A DNA stretch of 64,000 bases from Endozoicomonas elysicola (GCF_000710775.1 NZ_JOJP01000001.1:1875825-1939824); one strand, 5' to 3'; shown: positions 26,612-35,094, counted from the stretch's first letter. The notes: a model not told the origin generated them from the sequence alone. Numbers and translations are program-made.

Positions 26612-27565
26612 CTAGTTAAATCGTGTCATCTTGTTTTCACTGAATGTCAGTTGATAATTCACTGCTCTTTCGCCTGGATCAATAATTTCCAGCCCAAGCC
26701 GAATCGGTTGTGCTTTAGGCATCTCTTCTGAGCCAGCCAGTTCTCCACCAAGGTATTCAAAAGGTGTAAACGTGCGGTTAGCCACCAGTCTGCCATTGAT
26801 GTCCGTAAAGGTCAGTTCCAGATCCGGAAATGGCTGAGGGTGCTTGGCTTCATTGATGATGACAGCATCTATCTGCAAGGCATTATCTTGATTCGGATGA
26901 CTGCGAACCACCAGGTCAACGCTTCTTATGGCCTGAATATCGACCAGGGGGGGAAGGGTGCAGGGAAACAGATTACAGGCTATTGCATAGGCAGGCCTGA
27001 GTGAAGGGGTCAGAGACAGCGTGTTGCGGTTGAACCAGGCAAATTGCAGAACGAGCATCAGCATCAGGGCGCAGGCAGCAAATCCCCAGTAGGTTCTTTT
27101 TCGCCGGCGCTGCTGTTCGCTAATGGCTTCTTCAGTTTCCCGTTCATCCAGCTCCTGAATCAGGGTCTCAATGCTTTGCTGATGGTAACCATCGTACTCC
27201 ATGGGAGCAGTCGCAACCTTTGCCTTTACAGAAGGGTCAAGCTCTTTGGCTTTGGGTCTTTGCGGTTGCGATGATTCCGGTTTTTTTACCGGTTTGTGCT
27301 GTTGGACTACCAGCTTTTCCGGAGGCTGTTGCCTGGGCTGGGCCGCCACTGGTGCTTCTGTTTGATGGGGGGTGGTGTTTTCTTCAAGAGCCTTAACGGT
27401 TTCTTTTACTTTTTCCTGCTCTTTTGGACGCTCGACCTGATCCAGGGCGTTGAATACCTGCAGGCATGAGCCGCAGCGCACCGAACCATTGGCAGCCTTA
27501 AGCTGAGCATTGGTAATGCGAAATGTAGTCTGGCAATGGGGGCAAGTGACACTTGAAGGCGTCAT
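26612..27565 (-). CDS. DUF3426 zinc-ribbon membrane protein
   Basis: 317 residues. An N-terminal MJ0042-type zinc ribbon has two CxxC knuckles (VTCPHCQTTFRIT and SVRCGSCLQVF). A proline-, lysine- and glutamine-rich linker follows, then a basic patch with one membrane helix (RRRKRTYWGFAACALMLMLV). The C-terminal DUF3426 domain ends PGERAVNYQLTF. Function is unknown. The gene follows prmA on the same strand, its usual place in many gammaproteobacteria, often before dusB and fis, which are not seen here. Confidence 0.88.
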   Translation of the reverse strand: MTPSSVTCPHCQTTFRITNAQLKAANGSVRCGSCLQVFNALDQVERPKEQEKVKETVKALEENTTPHQTEAPVAAQPRQQPPEKLVVQQHKPVKKPESSQPQRPKAKELDPSVKAKVATAPMEYDGYHQQSIETLIQELDERETEEAISEQQRRRKRTYWGFAACALMLMLVLQFAWFNRNTLSLTPSLRPAYAIACNLFPCTLPPLVDIQAIRSVDLVVRSHPNQDNALQIDAVIINEAKHPQPFPDLELTFTDINGRLVANRTFTPFEYLGGELAGSEEMPKAQPIRLGLEIIDPGERAVNYQLTFSENKMTRFN

Positions 27566-27714
27566 GTTTACTTTGTACCTGATCTTTAGGCTGCATTTTT
27601 TATTAGACCAGAGCCCCCGTACTGAATCCAGTCTAATTCGTGAAGCAGGTGCAACAGGCTCTATTGATAATGAATCTGCAACGAGTTGTTATACCTGCAT
27701 CCTATGCATGATTT

Positions 27715-28614
27715 TTATGAACGTCGTTTACCAGAGAGCATGGCCCAGCCATCGAAAGTGACGGGGGCATCCATCGCAAACCACTGTTCATAGGTTTGAA
27801 TAATTTCATCCGCTTGCTCAGCCAGAATACCTGACAGTGCAATGGAACCGCCTTCCCTGGTCAGACTGGCCAGTTTGGGAGCCAGTTGAGTCAGGGGACC
27901 AGCCAGAATATTGGCTAATACAACATCGGCCTGATCGGTTGGCTCATCATCCGGCAGGAAAACGTCAAGTTTGCCCATTGGGATACTGTTCCGTCTTGCA
28001 TTCTCGATAGTTGCTTCCAATGCCTGTGGGTCGAGATCAACACCGACAGCCGATTGTGCTCCCAGCAGAAGTGCGGCAATGGCAAGAATACCTGAGCCAC
28101 AACCATAATCGATCACTTCTTTACCGTTCAGGCCATCTTCCAGGTGGCTCTGCTGATCAAGCCAGCGGAGACAAAGTGCCGTAGTAGGGTGAGTCCCGGT
28201 GCCAAATGCCAGACCCGGATCCAGCATCAGGTTAACGGCCTCTGGATCTGGAACTTCTTTCCAGCTTGGGCAAACCCACAGACGGTCACCAAACTGCATT
28301 GGATGGAAATGGGTCATCCACTCTCTTTCCCAGTCCTTATCTTCCACCAGTTCGACCTTGTGATTGGGGAAAGGGTTCAGTCCGGCATTCTCTTTGAGAA
28401 ACGGAATGACATTATCGGTGCGGGTTTGGGCATCAAACAGGCCAACAACGACGGTGTTATTCCACAGCGGGGTCGTACCCAGTTCCGGCTCATAGACCGG
28501 TTGATCTTTTGCATCCTGCAGGGTTACGGCACAGGCACCTGCTTCCAGAAGCAGGTCTTCCAGAATTTCAGCATGGTCAGAAGTAGTGTCCAGTCTGACT
28601 TGAATCCAAGACAT
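27715..28614 (-). CDS. prmA: Ribosomal protein L11 methyltransferase
   Basis: Trimethylates ribosomal protein L11 using S-adenosylmethionine. 299 residues from the ATG at 28614, whose product starts SWIQVRLDTT, as PrmA proteins do; the longer frame upstream is not conserved. Motifs include GLAFGTGTHPTTALCL, the SAM-binding DYGCGSGILAIAAL and ANILAGPL. It normally lies just downstream of accC; here accC is about 17.4 kb away. Confidence 0.95.
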   Translation of the reverse strand: MSWIQVRLDTTSDHAEILEDLLLEAGACAVTLQDAKDQPVYEPELGTTPLWNNTVVVGLFDAQTRTDNVIPFLKENAGLNPFPNHKVELVEDKDWEREWMTHFHPMQFGDRLWVCPSWKEVPDPEAVNLMLDPGLAFGTGTHPTTALCLRWLDQQSHLEDGLNGKEVIDYGCGSGILAIAALLLGAQSAVGVDLDPQALEATIENARRNSIPMGKLDVFLPDDEPTDQADVVLANILAGPLTQLAPKLASLTREGGSIALSGILAEQADEIIQTYEQWFAMDAPVTFDGWAMLSGKRRS

Positions 28615-29050
28615 TGTGTTATCCAGAATGAAAAGCGATAAGAATTCCGGCCTGCTCTTCATGAGAGCTTCAGGGGAGAAATTCATGGAACATAACGCAG
28701 GGTATTGTAGCTGAGCACGGATATTTCATATTAATATAAGGGGGAAAACGCCCCCTTTATTTTCAATGAGTTATATACGAATCAGTTACTTACAACTGCA
28801 CTTGCGTGCAACCATTAATGGTTGTTAGTGGTTACAGGCAAGTTCTTTCGACACTTGAGAGCATACTATACGGCCAATCCCTGTCAATCTGGACGAATGG
28901 TTTATAAGTGGGGAGGTGCTATAGAGAGAGCTATATAGGTAGGGGAAAGTGGAAGGTGATCATTCTTGCCATGCAAAATCCTTGTTCAATTTTGGTATTG
29001 GAGTCCAATAAAACGGGGGAAGTACATCATCGCCCGACTTCCGTTTTCCA
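28615..29050. other. Gene-free junction at prmA side of the insertion
   Basis: No convincing gene in 436 bases. It includes one terminator-like hairpin (28738-28757) and short dyads such as CAACCATTAATGGTTG at 28810-28825. It is the left edge of the foreign region and may contain the prmA promoter, now needed because accC is far away. Confidence 0.5.
28738..28757. terminator. Terminator-like hairpin upstream of prmA
   Basis: AAGGGGG, loop AAAACG, CCCCCTT, followed by TATTTT on the plus strand. On the minus strand it is preceded and followed by A/T-rich sequence as well. It would stop transcripts coming from the cassette region before prmA, or act in either direction. Confidence 0.6.
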
Positions 29051-29374
29051 CTATCTGATAGGATTAAACTGGCTCTTGGCTAAACAGTACATTTTCTTTT
29101 TAGTGAGGTTATGTCGAGTCTTCTCTATGTCAAATGAACCATATTTATGACATTGATCCCTGAAATAATGCTGTGCCTGGCGGCGACAACCACGATTTTC
29201 TACAGAACCTCTCTTGTAATTAGAACAAACTGCATTGTAGTCAATCTTATTATTTTTATAGCTGTAACGAACCTGATAGTACACATCGTGTTTATCTAGA
29301 TTCACTGACCAGCTATTAAAGCTAATAAATAAAAGAGCTGCAATGACTTTAAACTTCAAAGAAACTGAGTGCAT
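29051..29374 (-). CDS. Small exported cysteine-containing protein, unknown
   Basis: 107 residues. The N-terminus has a signal peptide (KFKVIAALLFISFNSWS) followed by a basic, tyrosine-rich mature part with four cysteines (YNAVCSNYKRG, NRGCRRQAQ, RDQCHKYG, KMYCLAK), enough for two disulfides. No family is recognised. It lies last in the minus-strand cassette region and might be a cassette product or a resident gene. Confidence 0.5.
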   Translation of the reverse strand: MHSVSLKFKVIAALLFISFNSWSVNLDKHDVYYQVRYSYKNNKIDYNAVCSNYKRGSVENRGCRRQAQHYFRDQCHKYGSFDIEKTRHNLTKKKMYCLAKSQFNPIR

Positions 29375-29440
29375 TGGTTGAAACTCTGTAAAACTATTTT
29401 TATCATCAGTCCTCTTAGGACAGGAAGTAATTTAAGCTTA

Positions 29441-29461
29441 TGCACTATGAAAGACCTGACC
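29441..29461 (-). repeat. GGTCAGGTCTTTCAT repeat, copy 1
   Basis: Minus strand GGTCAGGTCTTTCATAGTGC, eight bases after the stop of the 29470-30042 gene. Three direct copies and one inverted copy lie in this region (also 30187-30207, 30245-30265, 31317-31337). The style resembles REP sequences of RAYT transposases. Confidence 0.7.
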
Positions 29462-29469
29462 ATAACTTT

Positions 29470-30042
29470 TTAGGCATTTTTGGCAGATTTATCTTTTTGC
29501 CATTTTGCTCTTGCGTGCGAACCTGTTCCTCTAGAAAGATTTTTCCTATGAATCATCTGGCTTTCAAAAGAGAAGTCATTATTGATTTTTACTATTAATA
29601 ACTTACTAAAATTTCCTGCACGCTTAACTCTTACTTCGTCTACGTTTTTTTCAGGAGAGATTGTTTTAATTTCAATGAAATCATTTCCAAGTTTACCATC
29701 TGAACCTTTTGTATGAGCTTTATGACGCTTGATGTTGTAATAAATTTCACCAAACAACTCTCCTAACTCTCCCCAAATTTGAAGGTAACGATTCGTTAAT
29801 AAGTGAAACTCTTTTGCATTGTAAACCAGTTTTTCAAAAATTTCCTCCAACTCAGTATTTATAAGTAATCTGTCAGAAAGGAATTCCTCATCTTCAACTT
29901 CTTCCCACTCATTAGGGCTAAAGCCGTAATCAACAAAAGTTGTTGGCTCATACGGGTTGTAACCACAAGCAGCTGCATCAGCTATTTGGTCTGGGTTATA
30001 ACCCTCATTATGCATATCGTGTAAAAAATCCCAATCGCTCAT
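29470..30042 (-). CDS. Cassette gene: possible PD-(D/E)XK-like protein
   Basis: 190 residues. The acidic N-terminal third has two short repeats (MHNEGYNPDQIADAAACGYN and TFVDYGFSPNEWEEVE), each ending in an acidic tail. The C-terminal half has ELFGEIYYNIKRHKAH, then GSDGKLGNDFIEIKTIS; the D-x(n)-E-I-K pattern resembles the catalytic core of small restriction-endonuclease-like folds. The end is basic. Function is not established. It is the last large gene in the cassette array. Confidence 0.45.
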   Translation of the reverse strand: MSDWDFLHDMHNEGYNPDQIADAAACGYNPYEPTTFVDYGFSPNEWEEVEDEEFLSDRLLINTELEEIFEKLVYNAKEFHLLTNRYLQIWGELGELFGEIYYNIKRHKAHTKGSDGKLGNDFIEIKTISPEKNVDEVRVKRAGNFSKLLIVKINNDFSFESQMIHRKNLSRGTGSHARAKWQKDKSAKNA

Positions 30043-30063
30043 ACTTACCTCGATGAAATGTGA

Positions 30064-30165
30064 ATGAATGCCTAATGCTTATTAGTGTGAATTCCGCTTT
30101 TCACTTTGAAGATCTGCACAAATGAGTTCACCTTACAAATTTATACTGATTGAAAATCATCATTT
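30064..30165 (-). other. Candidate divergent attC-like site, copy 1
   Basis: Minus strand GGTGAACTCATTTGTGCAGA, CTTCAAAGTGAAAAGCGG and AATTCACACTAATAAGCATTAGGC. GGTGAACTC pairs with GAATTCAC. It is about 80% identical to 36673-36765, whose end is a clear cassette boundary. It falls between two minus-strand genes, where an attC is expected. The fit to a classical attC is weak. Confidence 0.45.
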
Positions 30166-30186
30166 TTGATGACATGGAAAACTGAT

Positions 30187-30265
30187 GTCAGGTCTTTCAT
30201 TGTGTATTAAACAAAGTATGGGGTTTTCAGATTTATCAATTTAAATGCACGATGAAAGACCTGAC
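30187..30265. repeat. Inverted pair of GGTCAGGTCTTTCAT repeats
   Basis: GTCAGGTCTTTCATTGTG at 30187 faces CACGATGAAAGACCTGAC ending at 30265, with 43 bases between; 17 of 18 bases pair. It would form a stable stem downstream of the gene ending at 30280 and just before the attC-like site. A REP doublet is the best explanation. Confidence 0.8.
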
Positions 30266-30279
30266 TCTTATTTTACGTT

Positions 30280-31158
30280 CTATTTTTTAAGTGCTTTTAA
30301 GGCAATTTGAGAAAATGATGCAGGAAGAGCCTTAGCTTTTGCTTGATTGGATAAATAAGTTGAGAGCTTGCCGTCGCCAATATAAACCTCTCTGAACCAT
30401 CTTCTGAACTCACCTAGTGCAGACTCAGGATAGCACCAAGGAACTTGAGGGTTTGACATTGCTTGTGGGAAATAATCGGGATAATTATGTTCATATTTAT
30501 CACGCTCCCCAAATTTCTGCTCAAGATTGTTTTTTGTCCAATGGCTACTCCATGTTCGACCAACACTGATATCAGGCACAAATTTGTGATCAATATGCAA
30601 ACCAGCCTGCCCAAGAGTTACAACCATATCTGCAATTTCTTTGAAGATACTAAAATAACCTGCTGGTACAGAGTCATATGTAAGAGAAACTCTATCGTGG
30701 AACTGTTTCCATTGCTCTGGAACAGCTTGGTTTGGGTCATAGCCAACTTGGGCATATACGAACTCTTCGAACCCTCGACCAGCGAGAGTTCGATAGTTTT
30801 GTAATGCGATGGCGTTGTCGTTTTGCAAAGCATCAAAAGCATAATATTCTAGGACAGCAAGACAAACTGACCCAGTCCAGAACCTACTTCCATTTACTTC
30901 TAAATACGGTGAATGTAGGCTTACACCACGATTATCTAAAATTTGTTTAATCTTTGTGACACGAGGTTTTTGGACGGATTCTGACCATTCAGAACCAAGT
31001 CGTACAATTGGTGCGTTATCAACACCACATAACCGAGCTAACCCACGACCAGTTAGATAAGGAGTACCATCAGAAAGTACACCCATTCCCACTCCATTGA
31101 TTTCAACTTCTTTCTCGACTTTGAGGTCAAGCTGGTCTTGAACGGTTGGATAATTCAT
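30280..31158 (-). CDS. Cassette gene: possible BstA-like abortive-infection protein
   Basis: 292 residues, cytosolic. The N-terminal ~125 residues (MGVLSDGTPYLTGRGLARLC, then VCLAVLEYYAFDA, NYRTLAGRGFEEFVY) look like an Ant/KilA-N-type DNA-binding module. The C-terminal half is rich in aromatic residues: FHDRVSLTYDSVPAGYFSIF, PDISVGRTWSSHW, YEHNYPDYFPQA and GEFRRWFREVYI. From memory this organisation resembles BstA, a prophage-encoded abortive-infection protein; I cannot verify it here. It lies in the defence-type cassette array. Confidence 0.5.
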   Translation of the reverse strand: MNYPTVQDQLDLKVEKEVEINGVGMGVLSDGTPYLTGRGLARLCGVDNAPIVRLGSEWSESVQKPRVTKIKQILDNRGVSLHSPYLEVNGSRFWTGSVCLAVLEYYAFDALQNDNAIALQNYRTLAGRGFEEFVYAQVGYDPNQAVPEQWKQFHDRVSLTYDSVPAGYFSIFKEIADMVVTLGQAGLHIDHKFVPDISVGRTWSSHWTKNNLEQKFGERDKYEHNYPDYFPQAMSNPQVPWCYPESALGEFRRWFREVYIGDGKLSTYLSNQAKAKALPASFSQIALKALKK

Positions 31159-31209
31159 ATTTGTCCCCTAAAAGTAGGTGTAAGAGCATACTTTAAAATT
31201 ATGTTAAGC

Positions 31210-31259
31210 ATGTAACACCTAAAACAAGTACGCTGTAGGTGTCATCTGGAAAATTAGGA
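31210..31259 (-). other. Degenerate attC site (attC3)
   Basis: On the minus strand: TCCTAAT, then TTTCCAGATG, ACACCTACAGCG, TACTTGTTTTAGGT and the crossover box GTTACAT. The core aligns with attC1 (CCAGGTG, ACGCCTACGGCG, CACCTG). The first box matches five of seven bases of the TGCTAAC expected from the start of the upstream cassette (TTAGCA at 33252). It separates the ATPase cassette from the BstA-like cassette. Confidence 0.65.
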
Positions 31260-31311
31260 TCAGGTTTTTGATTATGAATTACAAATCATAGCGTTCAGGT
31301 TTATCATTTTT

Positions 31312-31500
31312 CTACAATGCACGATGAAAGACCTGACCCTTATTTTTTTCATTGTATGTAGCTGAGTGGAGCGAGTCTTCGGCTTCGTCTGCTTGTTTTG
31401 CTATAAGTGCGATTTCATCAGTTCTTTTGGCAGATTGCCCTGCAACATTGTCAGAGTTTTTTGAAAGAGCCTTAGCGATAGCTGAAAAAAAATCCTGCAT
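31312..31500 (-). CDS. Doubtful 62-residue frame after the ATPase gene
   Basis: An open frame MQDFFSAIAKALSKNSDN with alanine/glutamate-rich continuation and a C-terminus (GQVFHRAL) encoded by a copy of the GGTCAGGTCTTTCAT repeat. It is 64 bases downstream of the ATPase stop on the same strand. Reading through a repeat element argues against a conserved protein, but a small cassette peptide is possible. Confidence 0.25.
   Translation of the reverse strand: MQDFFSAIAKALSKNSDNVAGQSAKRTDEIALIAKQADEAEDSLHSATYNEKNKGQVFHRAL
31317..31337 (-). repeat. GGTCAGGTCTTTCAT repeat, copy 3
   Basis: Minus strand GTCAGGTCTTTCATCGTGCA. A degenerate inverted partner (GATCAGGTTTTTGATTATG) lies at 31259-31277, so this is another REP-like doublet placed between a cassette gene and its attC. 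Confidence 0.7.
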
Positions 31501-31564
31501 TGGCTCCGGTGGCCAGCAAAGCGGAAGCTAAGCGTATAGCAATTATTATTTTATTTTTCACAAA

Positions 31565-33214
31565 CTAAGACCTTTTATCAATTGCTAGTGCACGCCATAA
31601 TATTTTGTGAATATATACGATGGATGTGTTCTCTATTTTCTTTGCTGTTAGGTCTTGGCTTCTATCGTGAGACCATTTTACTGTACTTGTCCCATCTACT
31701 TTTATTCCGATAACTCCAATTTTATATAAAACATAAAGTATATTTTGTCTTAACTGAACAATATGAGCTTTAGAGGCTGGATATCCTGTTTTCATGTATG
31801 CATACGCAGATCTAACAGCTATGTCTGAGTTTTCTTCTGGAAATTCCGCCAGTTCAAGAATTAAAAATTCAAGTTGATCATCAGTTATTGCGCTAACTTT
31901 AAAGTTGCTATTCCTGTTATGTAAGAGATCAATATATTTATCAAGAGCTGGATGCTCAACAAACCATTCATACTTTAAGGATTCTATCCTATCTACAGAA
32001 TAGGATTTTTCAGCTAACTTTATTATAGAAGATGTGATTTCGGACTTTCCTTGAGATTCATTTAAACATGCATTTACAAACATTATCGCATCTCTAGGGC
32101 GAAGTAGTGTTCTATCTAATATATATTCAGCTGCTGTAACTTTATCTATTTTATCAGGAAAGACATCATTGAAATTAACAGATCCACTTTTGTACTTATA
32201 TTTAAGTAAGTGATTAACCCTGCTGTCTAGCACACTCATTAATTGATCTTTATTCCAACCCAACTGGAGAAAGAGACTGTTATATTTCTCACGCTGAAAT
32301 CCAGAATCTCTTGTTTTATCTAACACCCTATCTAAAAGGTCTGTTCTCAAAGTAATAATAATTTTTACAGGTGTAATGTTTCTAAACTTTTTAATTGTTT
32401 CAATTAATGCCCGTATTAGCTTATAGCGAAGTCCATCCTCCACCCAGTTTTCATCTAATCTATCAATTAGAATATATATTTTGTTTTGTGGGTCAGTGAA
32501 TATATCTTCCGCTAAGAGATTTACTATTTTGGATAGTTTTTCAATTTGAACGGAGCTTACTACTTTTTTTCCGTAATGTATGACTTCTGATTTTTGCTCC
32601 TCAGATAAAGCAATCTCAGCTTTGCCATTAACCTTTACTCCAGGGACATTAGAATTAATTGAAGATTTTAAGCTTCTTTCTAACTTATCTGTAAATTCCT
32701 TAATACGCGTTTCTGTGTCAATCCAGAATTTATCTCCCCACTCTTCAATATATTGAAGTGCCTGTTGTTTTTTATGGTTTCCAGAAAGTAATGCAGTAAT
32801 TGAGTCAATAAAATTTGTTTTTGCTTGTGCTGAATCAATATTGTATTTATTTTTAATAAGTTCAACAGCTAAGGTGTGCTGCCATAGTAGGCTGTAAAAT
32901 ATATCTAAATTGACACCTAATTCCTCAAAAAAGTTTAATATGGTTGAATTTGATATATGTCTAAGTGCCAGCTCTTCAGGTTCAATTCTTATTACAGTGT
33001 CACTATTTTTTTCTAATTGCTCTAATAATGCACTTTTTCCAATTCCTGTTCTTCCAAGAACTATCGATTGTGAAGCAGTCGTATCTTCTAGGATTTCATA
33101 ATCACCAATATCAACGAAGCACTCTTCCAAAAACTGCTTATCGTTTTCAGCATCAGCCTCACCGACCGACATATGCTTTTTAAAAACGAAGTCTTGCTTA
33201 GCTCTTTTTGTCAT
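31565..33214 (-). CDS. Cassette gene: P-loop ATPase (Sll1717-like)
   Basis: 549 residues. The N-terminal MSVGEADAENDKQFLEECFVD block and Walker A GRTGIGKSALLEQL (about residues 54-67) match the group annotated as Sll1717-family P-loop ATPases, related to KAP/STAND-like NTPases. Walker B is KIYILIDRLDENW near residue 250, followed by a sensor-like arginine region IIITLRTDLLDR. The C-terminal 200 residues form an uncharacterised helical part. Such ATPases are common in defence islands, usually with unknown targets. The cassette start lies 38 bases upstream, inside attC1. Confidence 0.7.
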   Translation of the reverse strand: MTKRAKQDFVFKKHMSVGEADAENDKQFLEECFVDIGDYEILEDTTASQSIVLGRTGIGKSALLEQLEKNSDTVIRIEPEELALRHISNSTILNFFEELGVNLDIFYSLLWQHTLAVELIKNKYNIDSAQAKTNFIDSITALLSGNHKKQQALQYIEEWGDKFWIDTETRIKEFTDKLERSLKSSINSNVPGVKVNGKAEIALSEEQKSEVIHYGKKVVSSVQIEKLSKIVNLLAEDIFTDPQNKIYILIDRLDENWVEDGLRYKLIRALIETIKKFRNITPVKIIITLRTDLLDRVLDKTRDSGFQREKYNSLFLQLGWNKDQLMSVLDSRVNHLLKYKYKSGSVNFNDVFPDKIDKVTAAEYILDRTLLRPRDAIMFVNACLNESQGKSEITSSIIKLAEKSYSVDRIESLKYEWFVEHPALDKYIDLLHNRNSNFKVSAITDDQLEFLILELAEFPEENSDIAVRSAYAYMKTGYPASKAHIVQLRQNILYVLYKIGVIGIKVDGTSTVKWSHDRSQDLTAKKIENTSIVYIHKILWRALAIDKRS

Positions 33215-33246
33215 ATTCCCTCATGGTTTAACGATTTATGTTTTAA

Positions 33247-33303
33247 TGCTAACGCCTAAATCAGGTGCGCCGTAGGCGTCACCTGGATTTATTTGTTAAG
33301 CGC
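33247..33303 (-). other. attC recombination site (attC1)
   Basis: Minus strand: R'' GCTTAAC, arm AAATCCAGGTG, centre ACGCCTACGGCG, arm CACCTGATTT, AGGC, R' GTTAGCA. The arms pair with one unpaired C in the R''-side arm, the extrahelical base expected for attC and the base that sets orientation. R'' GCGCTTAAC is complementary to GTTAAGCGC, the start of the same cassette at attC2, as required if this cassette was once a circle. It begins at the last base of the DUF4326 gene stop region. Confidence 0.85.
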
Positions 33304-33908
33304 TACTCACCATCATCCCAGCTGTTTAAATAATTAGCCAAAACATCACCGTGGCAATTGGCAGGCTTACAAAAACATCCTAGACGCTTACCGGCAAGTC
33401 GATAAACCTCATTTTTTTTCAGATGTGGAAATTTATCAAAGTCAAAATCATATTTGAACTTTCTAATTACTTCATCACGGTCACCGTCACCATCATACAT
33501 TGAATGAGGGTTTCCCCATTTTGAGCCTCTACCAATGTATTCATAGTCTTCAGTGCTCTTTTTGCCTTTATACTCTGTCTCATTCTTTATATTTATAACT
33601 CGAGTGATTTTAATTTTTATAAATCTAGAAAAAACACCCTTTTCTTTAAGCTCTTTTCTTAAATCAGAGAATTCTTCACCATCATCAAAAATAATAGCAT
33701 GAGTGATACTTTCTAGATTTAGACGGCCAATCTCTGTAAAATTTATATCTGGTAATTTTTCAAGGCAAAGTCGGGCAATGAGATTATTGTGATCTTTAAT
33801 TGTCGCAATTGTATAGTTGTCAAGGTTGGATAGGATATTGCCGACTTTCCTTTCAAGCTTTTCATAGCAGTTGAAGGCTTCAGGGTACTGTATTAATACA
33901 ACATTCAT
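33303..33908 (-). CDS. Cassette gene: DUF4326 protein
   Basis: 201 residues. The C-terminal DUF4326 domain has YIGRGSKWGNPHSM, DRDEVIRKFKYDF and RLAGKRLGCFCKPANCHGDV, with the C-x-C...C-H motif. The N-terminal ~100 residues form an alpha/beta domain (VVLIQYPEAFNCYEKLERKV). The function of the family is not established; association with nucleic-acid modification or conflict systems is from memory. It follows the DUF488 gene with a one-base gap, so they are co-translated. Its stop lies at attC1. Confidence 0.75.
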   Translation of the reverse strand: MNVVLIQYPEAFNCYEKLERKVGNILSNLDNYTIATIKDHNNLIARLCLEKLPDINFTEIGRLNLESITHAIIFDDGEEFSDLRKELKEKGVFSRFIKIKITRVINIKNETEYKGKKSTEDYEYIGRGSKWGNPHSMYDGDGDRDEVIRKFKYDFDFDKFPHLKKNEVYRLAGKRLGCFCKPANCHGDVLANYLNSWDDGE

Positions 33909-33909
33909 T

Positions 33910-34353
33910 TTAGAATAAATGCTTAACTTGAAGGTTTAGTTCTGAATTGTCGTTTAAATACTCAACGACAAGGCGACGATGACAAAAATGAGGTTTGTGT
34001 TCGCTGCATAGTAAGCAACCGCTATCCATGAGTGCAGAGCTTAAAGTTTTTTCAATGCAACGTTGTGACATCAGATTGAGGAATCTGTCTTCATACGCCT
34101 CCCAAGATATTTCCTTCTTCTTATAGGCATTTAATAAATCTTTTGTTGGCGCTAGCTCTGGTGCGTGTTCATAATCAACACCACATAGTTTTTCTAAGAA
34201 GAATTTCAAGTCATCTCTTTTTGCAAAACCTGAGAGTTGAGAAACATTGTTTAATCTGACATCAATAAGAGTTTTTATATCCTCATGGTTTATGAGGCTG
34301 AAGAACTCTTTTGCCTTTTTTTGAGTAAAGCCTATTGTATATATTTTCCCCAT
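33910..34353 (-). CDS. Cassette gene: DUF488 protein
   Basis: 147 residues. The start KIYTIGFTQKKAKEFFSLI, the LIDVRLNN motif and the C-terminal CLLCSEHKPHFCHRRLVVEYL (C-x2-E-x-x-P-x-x-C-H-R) are the hallmarks of DUF488, which also carries a C...CHR motif like that of the DUF4326 neighbour. Enzymatic activity is suspected for the family but unknown. It lies between the DuOB-like gene (14-base gap) and the DUF4326 gene (one-base gap). Confidence 0.85.
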   Translation of the reverse strand: MGKIYTIGFTQKKAKEFFSLINHEDIKTLIDVRLNNVSQLSGFAKRDDLKFFLEKLCGVDYEHAPELAPTKDLLNAYKKKEISWEAYEDRFLNLMSQRCIEKTLSSALMDSGCLLCSEHKPHFCHRRLVVEYLNDNSELNLQVKHLF

Positions 34354-34367
34354 ATTCAGCTCCTCGT

Positions 34368-35066
34368 TTAATAGCTCCGGATGTTTCTCTGATAATCAGG
34401 GAAAGTATAAATACCGTTTACCTGTAACCAATACCCGTTTCTATGGTCAGGACTATAGGCACGACTTAGACCAATCCGTAAATATACTTCATCTTGGCTA
34501 GAAATGAAATCTTGAACCCTATCGAGCTCTCCATCATTCTGGTGCATTATCGCATAATCATAGAAGCCACGGTCAGTTATTGATAGATAGCGATAGCTGT
34601 GGCCATCTTGATCAGTAAAGCTAAGTTTGATTTTTCCTGGATTGTATTGGTCTTCGTGAATATGAAGTTCAGCTGGATCCACTTCTATTGTAATTATTGA
34701 GCATTCAACCTCATCATTTATATCCACATGTTTTTGATTTCTTTCAAACTCATAGTTAAAGCCATCTTCAACTGAATTAGAAAGAGAGTTTAATAAAACT
34801 TCTTTAAAATCTTCAGATGAAGCAGGGCCTCTGAATATGAGATTGGAGTAGCTTGCATCTTCTATATGGGGATTCTCTGCATCTTCATCAAAGGTGAAGT
34901 TTCCTGTAAAAATTGCTCCTGGTTGAATGTTGTGATCTGCACATGCCCTACTAGAAAAATAAGGCATTGGGCGAATACACTCCCCAGTATTAACATCAAT
35001 CATTGCTGTACAAACAATATCAGGGTTTCTGAATCTAGTGAGGTCGGTGACTATTACTCGTCTCAT
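34368..35066 (-). CDS. Cassette gene: DuOB-like (dual OB) uncharacterised protein
   Basis: 232 residues from the ATG at 35066. The open frame continues upstream, but only through the attC2 site, so that part is not the gene. The N-terminus RRVIVTDLTRFRNPDIVCTA, followed by ECIRPMPY and a beta-rich remainder (GAIFTGNFTF, YRYLSITDRGFYDY, YLRIGLSRAY, GYWLQVNGIYTFPDY), resembles the beta-barrel proteins that accompany DUF488 genes, called DuOB from memory. It is the first gene of a three-gene cassette with DUF488 and DUF4326. Confidence 0.55.
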   Translation of the reverse strand: MRRVIVTDLTRFRNPDIVCTAMIDVNTGECIRPMPYFSSRACADHNIQPGAIFTGNFTFDEDAENPHIEDASYSNLIFRGPASSEDFKEVLLNSLSNSVEDGFNYEFERNQKHVDINDEVECSIITIEVDPAELHIHEDQYNPGKIKLSFTDQDGHSYRYLSITDRGFYDYAIMHQNDGELDRVQDFISSQDEVYLRIGLSRAYSPDHRNGYWLQVNGIYTFPDYQRNIRSY

Positions 35067-35094
35067 TATGATACTCCGTTGTTGATGTTTTTTG

